Assembly: GCA_016858145.1 (NCBI GenBank)
Contig: JAEHOE010000083.1
Coordinates: 62,001 to 126,000 of the forward strand
Reading direction: 5' to 3'
Origin: Edaphochlamys debaryana
Taxonomy: Eukaryota > Chlorophyta > Chlorophyceae > Chlamydomonadales
Length of the DNA stretch: 64,000 nt
Below are positions 32,501-42,700 of this stretch, one piece after another. A model generated the notes under the pieces. That model did not search any database. It saw only the letters and a program-made list of their open reading frames with translations, and was not told the origin of the DNA. Within the stretch, counting starts at the first letter, position 1. The number at the start of each line of letters is the position of its first letter. The translations under genes and the position numbers were made by a program.

Positions 32501-34929
32501 CCTTTGCCCGGCCCACGCCCCCTCAGGCGGGGTGCCCCTCTGGACCCCGTGGAGGCGCTGTGCCGGGGCCTGGTGCTCCACCCACCCTCGCGCGCCCGGG
32601 CGGCCACGCCCTTCACCAAGTTCGCTGAGGTCCGCAGCCCCGCCGTCACGTTTTCCCGCCCGACGGAGGTGTGTGCTGTGTTGCAGCCGTCGCAAACGCC
32701 GCAGCCTCTGCATGGCATGCGTTCATTGGTACTTCTTTCCCTGGACTCACCCATCTGCTGGCCCCCGCAGGCGGAGTGCTGCATCGTGTGCGGCTGCCCC
32801 GCTGAGGTGGACGAGGAGGGCGAGCGCATCTGCTCCTGCGAGAGCTGCGCGGGGCGGGGCTGCGTGCGCCGGCCGCCGGGGGGCTGGTGGCGGCGCTGGC
32901 TGCCCCACCGCAGCGCCACCTCCAGCCTGCTGCCGGAAGCCGACGAGGTGCAGGGCCCTGCTCTGGGGCCCGGCGCTGAGACGGAGGTACGCAGCGCATG
33001 GGCCATCAGCCCGCAGGACCTGCTTGCCGTCACAGCTATTGGCAGCGGCGCCCGGGCTTGCGGGAGCCGCCGCGGCCGCCGTGGCGCCCTGGCCGCTGCC
33101 GCTGTCAAGGTGGACGGGTCCATGATAGTCGCCTTCACGTGGGGAGGGCAGCTGCGGACAGCCACGCGCCGGCGCTTGGACTCGGAGCAGGTGCGGCGGC
33201 AGGGGCCGAGGGTACCGGGGGCACCTACGATTGGGCTGCTGCTTTTGAAGGGGCGTGAAGGGACTTGCAAAGCCTGACACCTGGGATGCCACTGACAATC
33301 TGTTGCCCTGCCCCCTCCGCCCTGTCCTTGCAGGCCGTGTGGGCCAACGACTGGCTCCAGCGCAACGCCAACCCGTCCGCCTTCCAGCCCGGATGGACGT
33401 ACGTGCTGGAGGCGGTGTACGGCAACAACACGCACGTGGTGCCGTACGCCTTCGAGGGCCTCGTACTGCTGGCGGCGACGGACCCTGAGGGCCGGGAGCT
33501 GCCGCGGCGGGAGTTGCCGACCCTGGCCGACGCCCTGGGGGTGCCGATGGCGGTGCCGAGCAAGGAGGGGGAGCTGGAGGAGCTGCTCTGCGGGCTTCCA
33601 GGGGCAAGGCCCCTCGCTTCCGCCTCAATGCCGCCTGTGGCTGCTGCCGACCCGGACTCTCAGCCCGAGCTGGACGTCCCGCAACGGCCATCGCTGTGGG
33701 AGTTCACGCCGCTGCGCCAGCGCTCCGTGGGCCCCGCGGCGGTGCCCCCAACCATACCGCTTGTGCCGCCGGCGTTCGAGGGCTGGGTGTTGGCGGCGCC
33801 GGACGTGCGGCGGTACAAGCTCGTCCAGGAGTCCTACAAGCGAGCGTCCTGGGCGGGGCGGCTGCTGCACCCCCTCAGCGTCTGGGACCGCGTCTGCTGC
33901 GGCGGGGCCTCGCACGCCTCCCTGTCGGCGGGCCTGCCGGGGCACTTCCGCTCCGAGCTGGACTCCATCCTGGCCGCCCTTTCGGAGTGCTACGGCGAGG
34001 CCCGGGCGGAGCTGCTGCGGGTGCTGCGGGCGGCGGCGCGGGCGGGGCGGCTGAAGAAGCTGATGAAGCGCCTGCCTGCAGCCAGCGACGGAGGCGGTGG
34101 CGACCAAGCGCTGGCAGCGCTGCTGTCGCAGCTGAACCTCGACGATGAGCCAGCTGAACCCACGGCCGGCCCCGCCGCCAACCCCGCGGTGGACACCGCA
34201 ACCAGCTCGGCCGCTGCGAGTCCGCGGCCGGGCGTGGGACCGGGCTCGGCGGCGGGGTTCATGGCCTGCCCCCACTTCCGCCGCGCCCTGGCCCACGCTG
34301 CGGAGCACCTGTACCGCTCCCTGCCCGGCGCCCCGATCCCCGACACGTGCGCCCCCGCCTCCATGTTCCTCGCGCCGCCCTGCATGGACGCCCCCCACGA
34401 CACGCCCCCGCCCGCGGGCCGCCACCTGCACGCGCTGCTGCTCCACGCCGTGCGCCCCGGCGCTGACGGCTCCCTGCCCGGCTACACGCCCTCGCCGGGC
34501 TTCGCCCAGACCTGGGCCAAGGGCTGGGCTCAGGGCCCGGTGGGACGCATGGACCCCGCCCAGGCACCGCCCGTGGCCGGCCTGCCGGATGAGGTGCTGG
34601 AGCGCTGCCTGGCGCCGCTGGAGGGCAAGGACCTGGCGGCGGCGCTGTGTGCCTCGGCCCGCTGGCGGCGCGTGCTGGCCGAGGCGCTGCCGGCGGGGTC
34701 CCTGCGCCGGCGGCTCAAGGCGGCGCGGCGTGCGGCGGCGCGGGAGCGGACGGCGGCCAACCAGGCAGCGGCAGTGAGGTCCAGCGCCGGGCGCGGGTGG
34801 AGCAGGTTCTGGGACGACGACGATGAGCCGTCGTTTGGACGGCACGCGCCGGACGTGCGTCCCATCGGCGGCTACGGCGGCTACTGGAACCGGGGCGACA
34901 GCGACTACGGCGGCTATGGCTCGTACTGA
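29554..34929 (+). CDS. Fusion of P-loop nucleotide-kinase-like, mRNA capping guanylyltransferase, Rnl1-like RNA ligase and F-box domains
   Basis: Seven exons (29554-29849, 29941-30074, 30395-31806, 31993-32390, 32527-32668, 32771-33190, 33334-34929) join to 1,465 residues. Residues 1-about 200 hold a Walker A motif GAPGVGKST (28-36) and helices like those of adenylate/UMP kinases. Residues about 370-720 have capping-enzyme motifs in order: KADGTR (Lys389, GMP-accepting), LLDGELVW (about 459), SDGLVFTP (about 586), LLFKWQPP (Lys608) and an OB-fold end VYECLP...VDIRWDKASGNSP. A second nucleotidyltransferase follows, like T4 Rnl1: CRGLVLHP and ATPFTKFAE, KVDGSM (Lys907, AMP-accepting), TATRRRL, YVLEAVYGNNTHVVPY (about 958-973), EGWVLAAPD (1083) and YKLVQESYK (about 1095). 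It carries an inserted Cys cluster at about 797-820. An F-box (LPDEVLERCLAPLEGKDL, from 1351) lies near the C-terminus. The second donor could also be at 30071, but only the one at 30075 keeps the kinase and capping parts in frame. Confidence 0.85.
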
Positions 34930-35730
34930 GACGGCACGCCGCGGGCGCCAATTGATGGAGATGGGGTCCTTGGTGCAGACAATGTGGCGGTGGCTTGGCC
35001 TCACGGCACGGGGAGACCAGCATTCCTGCCTATGTGAGAGCCTGGCAAGAGACTGCATCACCGTAGCTCAACGGAGCGGGAGCGGGAGGGCTGACGATTG
35101 AGTAGAGCACCGCCCGGCATGTGCACCGTCTCTACTGCAAGACTGTTGTCTGCTGCTGGGGGTGCGGCCACTTGATCCACTTGATCCTTCGTCGATAGAT
35201 GTGCAGCTCGCCGGTTGCTCTGTTGTTTCAATCAATTGTGTGAGCCGAAGTTGCCAGCCTCTTGCGCTCTGTCTGTGGGTTGCGTCTGTGGCCGTAGAGC
35301 GGTGGGTGGGACCAAGACAAAGAGCCTCTAGCTCCCGGCCACCTGCTGCTGTGTAATCCGCAGCTTACGCTGCCCTTCACCATACTCTTTAACAGGAGGG
35401 CCCATGTAATAGGCCCCGAGGAGGAAGAGATAGATGCCGCATGGCCACCCATGAAGCCCACAGCCCTCAGCCCTAGCCAACCCAACGCCCCACTGCCATC
35501 CCCAACCCAAGTCAACCCCGACAGCCACCCTTGTCTCTTTGGCTTACTGCGGTCACGCTCCGGGGTGCAAACCTGCCGGCATGTCCTCTGCACACGCCTT
35601 CCAACCACACAACGCAGCACATACCCCCGCTTCACCCTAGCTTGGTCCCACGCTCATGAGCCCCAACCTTGCCCCATCCCTCACTCCCCCCAGCACTCAA
35701 CGTCTTCCCAAACCACACCCCGCACACACG
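34930..35730. other. Intergenic region between convergent genes
   Basis: This segment lies between the 3' ends of the capping/ligase gene (+) and the UBX gene (-). A TGTAA, the polyadenylation signal typical of chlorophycean algae, occurs on the plus strand at about 35352. I see nothing else. Confidence 0.5.
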
Positions 35731-38700
35731 CTACCCCGTCTTGGGCTCCACAAACACAGCCGCCCCGCCCCCGGCCGCCAGCCCCGCCTCCTCAAACGTC
35801 TTGCCGCCAGACTCCTCCTCCGCAATCACCCGCCGCGGGAACTGGGTCACCAGGTTGTAGCTGCCGGGCTTGAGCGCCGCCTGCGCGGGGAGCGCCGCCA
35901 GCGCGGCGGCGGCGGCAGCCGCCGCCGCGCCGCCACCCGAGCCGCTGCCGGAGGCGGCGCCGTCCGCGGCAGCTGCGGCGGCGGGGGCCGCGGGAGCGGG
36001 TGCGGGCGCGGCCTTGGCCGCAGAGTCGAGCTCGACGTCCACGAAGTCAAAGAGCGAGTGCACTTTGTCGTGCTTGGCGAAGCGGCGCGAGTGGCGCGAG
36101 CCGTCCGGCAGGCGGACCTTAGGCGGAACAAGGGAAAGCAACGGGGGTGCCGTTGGACATTTCTGACCAGGTGGCAGTCCTTGAATGTCCGCTTGCAGCA
36201 GTAGCGGCCGTACAGCACAAGTACGGCAACGTACGGTACCCGTACGGCATGGCGCCCCTCACCATGATGGCCACGGCGTCGGGCGAGGAGGTGGCGGGCT
36301 CGGGCGGCAGGCGCCCCGCCTTGGCCCCCACGAGGGCCGCCACGCGGGCGTGCTCGGCGCGGGCCGCGCGCTCCGCGGTTTCCTCGGCCTGGGGGTGGGG
36401 CGGGGCGTGTGGTAAGCAGGGCGTAATGAGGGGGAGTGTTGGTCCGTCAGGATTGTCAAGCGGGCCAAAGCCTGGCAGCCGAGCGGTCGGGGTGAGGGCG
36501 GGAGTGGAGCCGCGCAGAGCAGCGTCGGGGCTCGGTGATGAGAGGGCCGTGCAACCGCCGAGGGGAGCACGCACGGAGGAGGCAGGGCTGGCGGGGGGGT
36601 CGCCAGGGACCTCGCCCACCACAGCTGCAGCCCCGCTGCGCCCCCACCCTCCTCCCCCCCCGCCCCTCACCTCCCGCTGCACCCGCTCGCGCTCCTCCGC
36701 CTCCGCCTTGGCGCGGGCCGCTGAAGCCGCCTTGGCCCTGAGGGGGGGCGGGACACGGGGGGAACGGCAGACGGACGCTGTCACCGGCGGCCCCCAAGGC
36801 GCATGCAAAGTCCACCCCGCCTGCCACTCGCAGCCTCGGGCCCCCGCGCCCCGTCCAGCCCTGCACGCCTGCCTCATCCTCGCCCTTCGCCCTTGCCCTT
36901 CACAGCTGCAGCCCCTGCTCCCCGGCCCCTCCCCTGCCCCGCCCCCTCCACCCTGCCCCATGCCCACCGGTCCACCGCAAGCGACTCCTCGTACGCGCGG
37001 TCCTGGTCGCTCCGCAGCTCCCGGTGCGCCCGCACCTCGGGAGACACCTCCCGCTCGTCCCAGCCGCCGCCGCCGCCGCCGCCGCCCGCCCTCGCCGAGA
37101 AGTCGGGCATGCGGCCCGCGTACGGCACCCCCAGCATGGCGGCCTCCATCATGCGGGCCTCCTCCAGCTCGTGCCGGGACATGCCTGGCAGTGGGGGGGA
37201 GGCCGTGGGGTGGGGGTGGGGTGTAGGGTGAGTGGGGGGTGGGCGGGTGTGCAGATGTTGAGGTGGGTCGTTGGGGTACGGCTGGTGGGTGGTCTGGAAA
37301 AGGACGATGAGGGTGATCGGAGGGCAGGTTCCCGCAGAGTTTCGCCCCTGCAGGGACCCCAACACAAGGACACAGTCCCTCAAGAACCCCCTCAGGCCCC
37401 AGGCACCCCCTCAGGCCCGGGACGCACCTTCCGGCAGCTCCAGCCCCTCGTCCCATGCGTCGCCGCCCCCGCCAGCGCCCGACGGCCCCGCCGAGCCCCC
37501 TTGGCTGCCGCCTTGCCGCGCCGCCACCCGCCGCCGCTGCGCCCCCGACCCCGCCCCCCCGCCGCCCTCCTCCCAGTCGTCGTCCTCCATACCCACGGGC
37601 TCGTCCCGCGCGCGGCCCCCCCGGCCCCGGGCAGCGCCGCCCGGCCCAAAGCCTGCAGGGGTCAGCAAGCGCAGAGCACAGAGGACCAAGTCAGCACGGT
37701 TGAACCATGTCAGCGGTTCTTGTAGCCAACTGCTTGATCTTTGCCTCCTCTGCTGCCCCCCGCCTGCTGGACCCCTTGTGGCCCTGCTGGGCCCGGCCCT
37801 GCCCCCCCTGCGGCCGTACCTGGCGGTGGCATCCCGACCAGGCCCGGGAACATGCTGGGCAGGCCCATGCCCATCGCAGCCAGGCCCAGCGGGGGCCCAG
37901 GCATGCCCGCCAGGCCCGGGTAGCCCGGCGGCGGGCCCACGGTGCCCGGCGGCCGCCCCTGCATCCCCCCCATCATTCGCTCCATCATCTCTGCTGGGCG
38001 CGGGGGGGGGGGAGCAGACCGGGGGCAGGAATACACGTGAAGCGCGCTGATGACTCCGTCCGTCGTGCGCAAAGCTGTTGCTCGTGCTGGCTGCTAAGGG
38101 GCCGTGGTATGGGAGCACGGGCTGGGGAGGCGAGTCAGATGACGGTTCCACATCCGCAGGTGGCCCCTCAGCCATACCCATCATCTGCGGAACCGGTGCG
38201 AAGGGCCGTAGCGCAAGCGGGAGGCCGTGGAGCAGGCACGCGGCGCGGAAGGCCGCAAGGCCGGCGGCCGGCGGACCCCAGGCGCAGGGCGCGGGCACCC
38301 AGGCAGCCGCCCTGCCCGCGCGCCCGCCGCCCCCGCCCACCACCACCCAGGTCCACGCCCGCCCGGCCCCGCCGCCCCCGCCCCCGCCCCCGCCCCCCCA
38401 CGGCGCACCCTCCATGCGCCCCCGCGCCTCCCGCTCCGCCTCGATGGCCGCCTCCCGCTGCCGGGCCATGGCCTGGAGCATGTCGTCGGCGCCGGGGAGC
38501 TCCTCGTCGTCATCGTCGTCAATGATCTGGGGTGGTGGTGGGGGTGGTGGTGAGGGTGGTGGGTGGAGGAGTGTGGTGGTGGTGGTGGGGTGGGTGGAGG
38601 AGTGTGGTGGGGGCGGAGGGAGCAGAGGTTGGCAACAGGGCAGGATGAGGGCGGGTGTGGGGGAGGGGACGGCGGTTGGGGAGGTTAAGGAGGCGGAAGA

Positions 38701-39434
38701 GCGTAGGCGGCGGCGCTTTTAGGAGGGGAAGCTTTGAGGCAGGACAACAGGTGCATTAAGGCAAGCTGCGTATGGTGCAGCTGCGGCCTCCGCTCCCCTT
38801 AAGGGCGGCACTGTTGGGCCCAAGCCACGAATCCGTGGAAGGCAGCCGGTGTCCTCAGGCCCGCCCGGGCTCAACGCACCTGGACGTGCCGTGCACCGGG
38901 CCGGGCGACGGGGCGGGCTGCAGGCGGAGCCGCGGGGCGAGCACCTGCAGCGGGCAGCGGCACGTGGCCAATCAGAGAAGGCTGCGTTGCACGAGGGCAG
39001 CTCAGGGGTTGGGGAGGGGTGGTGCCAGCCCCGACCCGGGGCGGTGCGCGGCTTAGGCCCGTGACGAGGGTTCCCTGGGTGCCTTGGATTGCTTGCGAGG
39101 GGTGCGTACCCGGCTCTGCGTCGGCCATGGACTCCGCCAGCGCCCGCTGTAGCTCCTCGTCGTCATCGGCCATCCCCGCCTCGGGAGGCCCGGCTTCGGG
39201 CTCCGGCCCCCCGAGGAAGCCGACGCCCCTGCCCGGCTCCCCGCCTCCTGGGGCGTCATCCTCGTCGCCTGGTGGCCGCTGGCCTGGTGCCGGCGGATGC
39301 TCGAAGAAGAACTCGACCGCCCGGTTTGCGTCGTAGTTACAGGCCGAGAGGTAGTGTTCCGCAATGTGCGCGGAGGCACCTGTAATGGCACAGAACTCGC
39401 CAACGAGCTCGTCTAGGTTTGCAGGCGCTTCCAT
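35731..39434 (-). CDS. UBA-like/UIM/UBX domain protein (p97/Cdc48 cofactor, PUX type)
   Basis: UBX proteins dock onto the AAA ATPase p97/Cdc48 and deliver ubiquitinated clients. Nine minus-strand exons (39434-39110, 38944-38880, 38526-38409, 37990-37820, 37652-37428, 37184-36968, 36737-36671, 36388-36263, 36117-35731) sum to 566 residues plus TAG. The N-terminus (7-45) is a UBA-like fold: LDELVGEFCAITGASAHIAE and YNYDANRAVEFFF-type helices (here CNYDANRAVEFFFEH). A ubiquitin-interacting motif DEELQRALAESMADAE follows at about 90-106. The middle is Gly/Met-rich and then charged coiled coil (DQDRAYEESLAVDR, AKAEAEERERVQRE). The C-terminal UBX domain (439-566) starts VRLPDGSRHSRRF and has the p97-binding loop QFPRRV. 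It is interrupted by an Ala/Gly/Ser insert of about 50 residues. No thioredoxin-like UAS domain is visible, unlike FAF1/UBXN7. The ATG at 39434 is chosen; an in-frame TTG 15 nt upstream is not. Confidence 0.85.
38527..38640 (+). repeat. GGT-rich degenerate repeat in a UBX-gene intron
   Basis: The plus strand is a run of GGTGGTGG and GGAGGAGTGTGGTGG units lying in the intron between the second and third exons. On the transcribed minus strand it is a pyrimidine-rich CCACC run next to the acceptor, where it may simply serve as a long polypyrimidine tract. Confidence 0.75.
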
Positions 39435-39768
39435 CTCTGCCAAGGTCAAGGGTCCCGACGCTGTTCACCTCATAAGTCTGCCTTAACAGCCACAATGCAA
39501 AGTGTTAGTGACTGGAGCAATGCCTGGCTGCGGGGGCTTGGGCCGCCCCTCTCCCGCCCTCCCCGCAAATGCGGGGGCTTTACGATATACACCCCAGACC
39601 CCTCCGGGCCGGCGCACCTTAACGCTGCTGCCTTGGTTTGAAAACCTACATGTAGCAGGCCCGGAACACGACGCGGACCAGCAGAAGCTTCACGACCTAG
39701 TTCAGTCCTACACCACGATACACGGTGTTTGGTGCTCGTTTGACATCTAGATCGCTAATCGAGTCGTG
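39435..39768. promoter_or_regulatory. Divergent promoter between the UBX gene and the Cu+-ATPase
   Basis: The start codons of the two divergent genes are 334 bp apart, so both promoters lie here. No TATA box is apparent. I did not find a clear GTAC-core cluster of the kind that marks copper-response elements in Chlamydomonas. Confidence 0.5.
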
Positions 39769-42700
39769 ATGGTCTGCCCTGGGAAGGCGGAGGCGCCGGC
39801 AGCGTGCCCCTCGCCCGCAGGCGCCAAGGCGGGCGAGGCGTCCTGTTGCGGACCCGGCACGAGCGCGTGCTCCGGTCCTAGCCCAGCACGCGTGCAATGG
39901 GCTAACGAGGACGCCTCGGCAGCAACGACTGCGACTGACAAAGGATGCGGAACATCGGGCTCGGCAGTATGCACGAAGCCTGGCTGCGGCAGCTGTGCCT
40001 CCGCGGCAAGCAAGGCGACGCGCAAGTCGGGCTGCGGCTGCGGCTGCGGCGACGGCAACCCGTGTTGCTGCGCGACAATGTCTATGCTGCCGGCGGCCTA
40101 CGACCCCGCGCTCAACCCCGACGAGGTGCTCTCGCTCTGCCGCTGCGACTGTCGCGACTGCGCTTGCAACAGCGCAGAGCAAATGGCCAAGGTGCGTGCG
40201 TAAAGTGGGCTGGCTGGTCGGGTTGCGTGCAGGTGGGTTTCCTCCGCCTGCGCGTGGTTGGGGTGCCCCGACCCGGCCCTCCACGCGCGCTCTGGAGCGA
40301 TCCCATTGCAGAGCCCCCCCGTATGGACACCCTCGCATTGGCTCCCCCAAGCCGGATACTTAACCCCACGCCTCTACGCCCACCCCTCCCACCCCTTCCG
40401 CAGGCCGCCTGGCTGCCCGTGCTCCAGGGCGGCATCTTCCAGCCCCCCGACTTCACCTTCCGCTACGCCACCTCCCCGCTGCCGGGCCTGGGCTCGCCTG
40501 GGCCCCTCGGGGCCCGCGTCACCAGCCCGGGCCTGGCCGGCGCCGCCTCGCCCTCCTTGGGTCTGGGCCCGCCCCTGACCTCAGTCAACACAAACCGCTC
40601 CACCAGCCCCGGCATGACCGGTGCCGCCAGCCCCGGCGTCGGGGATGTGGGCGTAGCGGCGGTGGCGGCGGCGCGGCGGCGGCAGAGCCTGGCCCGGCAG
40701 CTGCTGGTGGAGGGCCGGGCGCTGGGGGTCACCGGGGTCAAGGTGCGTGCCCACACTCGAGTGGGGCGGGGTGGACAGGAATGCGCGGCGCCATGGTGTG
40801 GTGCGTGCGCATGGTAGTGCCGGTACCCGAGACGTGGCGGCAGTGACAGTGTTGAGTGCGTTGGAGGCGGCGTCAGTGGCTGCGCTGTGTTGCAGTGGGC
40901 CAGGGAGGCGGCGGCACGGACTCAGGCCGGCTGGAGCTGAAGGAGGGAGCCAGCCGCCACCCGGCTGTGTGCTGTGTGGGCCAGAGGCGAATGACGAGCT
41001 TGGCAGGGCAGGGCGCAGCGAGGACGGAAGGTGCCAGTATAGTCTGTCAGCTGCCCCATGGCCCCCATTCCGCCTGCGCAGCAGTTGCTCCGTGCCGTCC
41101 ACCTTGCACCTCCCCGTCCGCTTGCCTAGCCTCGTCTCACCAAAAGGTTCACGCCTCACCGCTCCACAGGTGGACCAGCGGCGGGGCGTGGTGGAGGTGT
41201 GGTCCGGCCCCGCCGCCTCGGGCGCCGCCAAGCTGCGGTCGGCCCTTGCGGCGCTGCTGACGCGGCTGGGCTTTGGTTCGGGGGCCCCGCCGGGGGCGCA
41301 GCCCTGGACCAGCCCCCCGCTCACCCCCGTGGGCCCGGGAGGCGCAATGTGAGTGCCGTCCGTTGGCTTGGGGGAGGGGGGCGGGCAGCGGGCAGCGGGC
41401 AGAGGACAGGATGCGGGTGGTGAAAGGAGGACCAGGGATGGGGCCATGGATGGGCGAGGAGTACCTGGAGAGGAGTGGGAGAGTATGTTACCTTGTCGTC
41501 CTGTGGTCCGATTACTAAGGCGTGGTTGCTTGTGCTCGCTCTTGCCTCCGCACAGGACTGAGGGCCAGACCGCGGGCGCCCTGTCGCCGCCGCCCATCAG
41601 CTGCGTCTCCCCCGCCTCCGCCGCCTCCTCGCTCCCCTCCCTCCTGCCCACGCTCCCAATGGAGGCCCCCACCCCCACCTTCCTCTCCGCGGCCGCCGTG
41701 GCCCTCCCCGCCGCGGCCCCGGCCGCCCTCGACCCCACCACCACCACCATCGCCCCTGCCTCCACCGCCCCCACCGCCGCTGCCAGCCCCGGCCGCACCA
41801 GCTCCGATCTGCTCCCCCGCGCCGCGTCCGCCGCCGCCGCCGCGCTGCTGCCCCCGCTGCCGCCCATCCTCCGCACGGCCGAGTTCCGCGTGGGCGGCAT
41901 GACGTGCGCGGCGTGCGTGGCCTCCCTGGAGTCCTCCCTGCGCCGCGTGCCGGGCGTGTCCAGGGTGTCGGTGGCGCTCATGACGGAGACGGCCCAGGTG
42001 TGGGCCTGGGCTTGTGTGCAGGGCTGCTCGTGCCGGGCCGGGCCGGGCCGGGACTCGGGAAGCCGAGAAAATGTAGGCGCCGTGCCTAGCCGGCCGGCCT
42101 TTGAAACGGAACCGAAAGCCCGACTGGGCTTGTGTGTGGGCGAGGGGCTCAGGGCGCCTGAGCGGGATGGGTACAGCTGGGTAGCTTGCCGTGTCGCCGC
42201 TACCAGCGCAGCCGCGGTGTTTCACCTGCACCCTTCCGCACCACCACTCGCTCTCCTGCCACCCCACCCCCCAGGTGGAGTACGACCCCTTCCTGGTCTC
42301 CCTGCCCGACCTGGTGGACGCCATCGAGGACACGGGCTTCGACGCGGCACTGGCGGACGAGGCGCAGGAGCCGGGTGCGGAGGCGGGGGCGGGCCTGGAG
42401 CTGGGTCTGGCCATGGGGGCGCACCTCACTGCTAGCCGCCTCGGCCACGTCAAGTCCCCCAGATGCACCGCAACCCGTTTTGGCGCCCTGCCGGGCGGCC
42501 CAGAGCCCGCCCGTCCCCACTCCTCCAGCGCCCTCACACCCTTTCACACGTCCCCCCCGTCCCTTGTGCCTCTGCAGGCGCCGCGCGGCTGGTCGTGCGG
42601 GGCATGACCTGCGCGGCCTGCTCCTCCGCCGTGGAGGCAGCGCTGCGGGAGGTCCCCGGCGTGAGCGAGGCCAGCGTCAACCTGCTGGCGGGGCAGGCGC

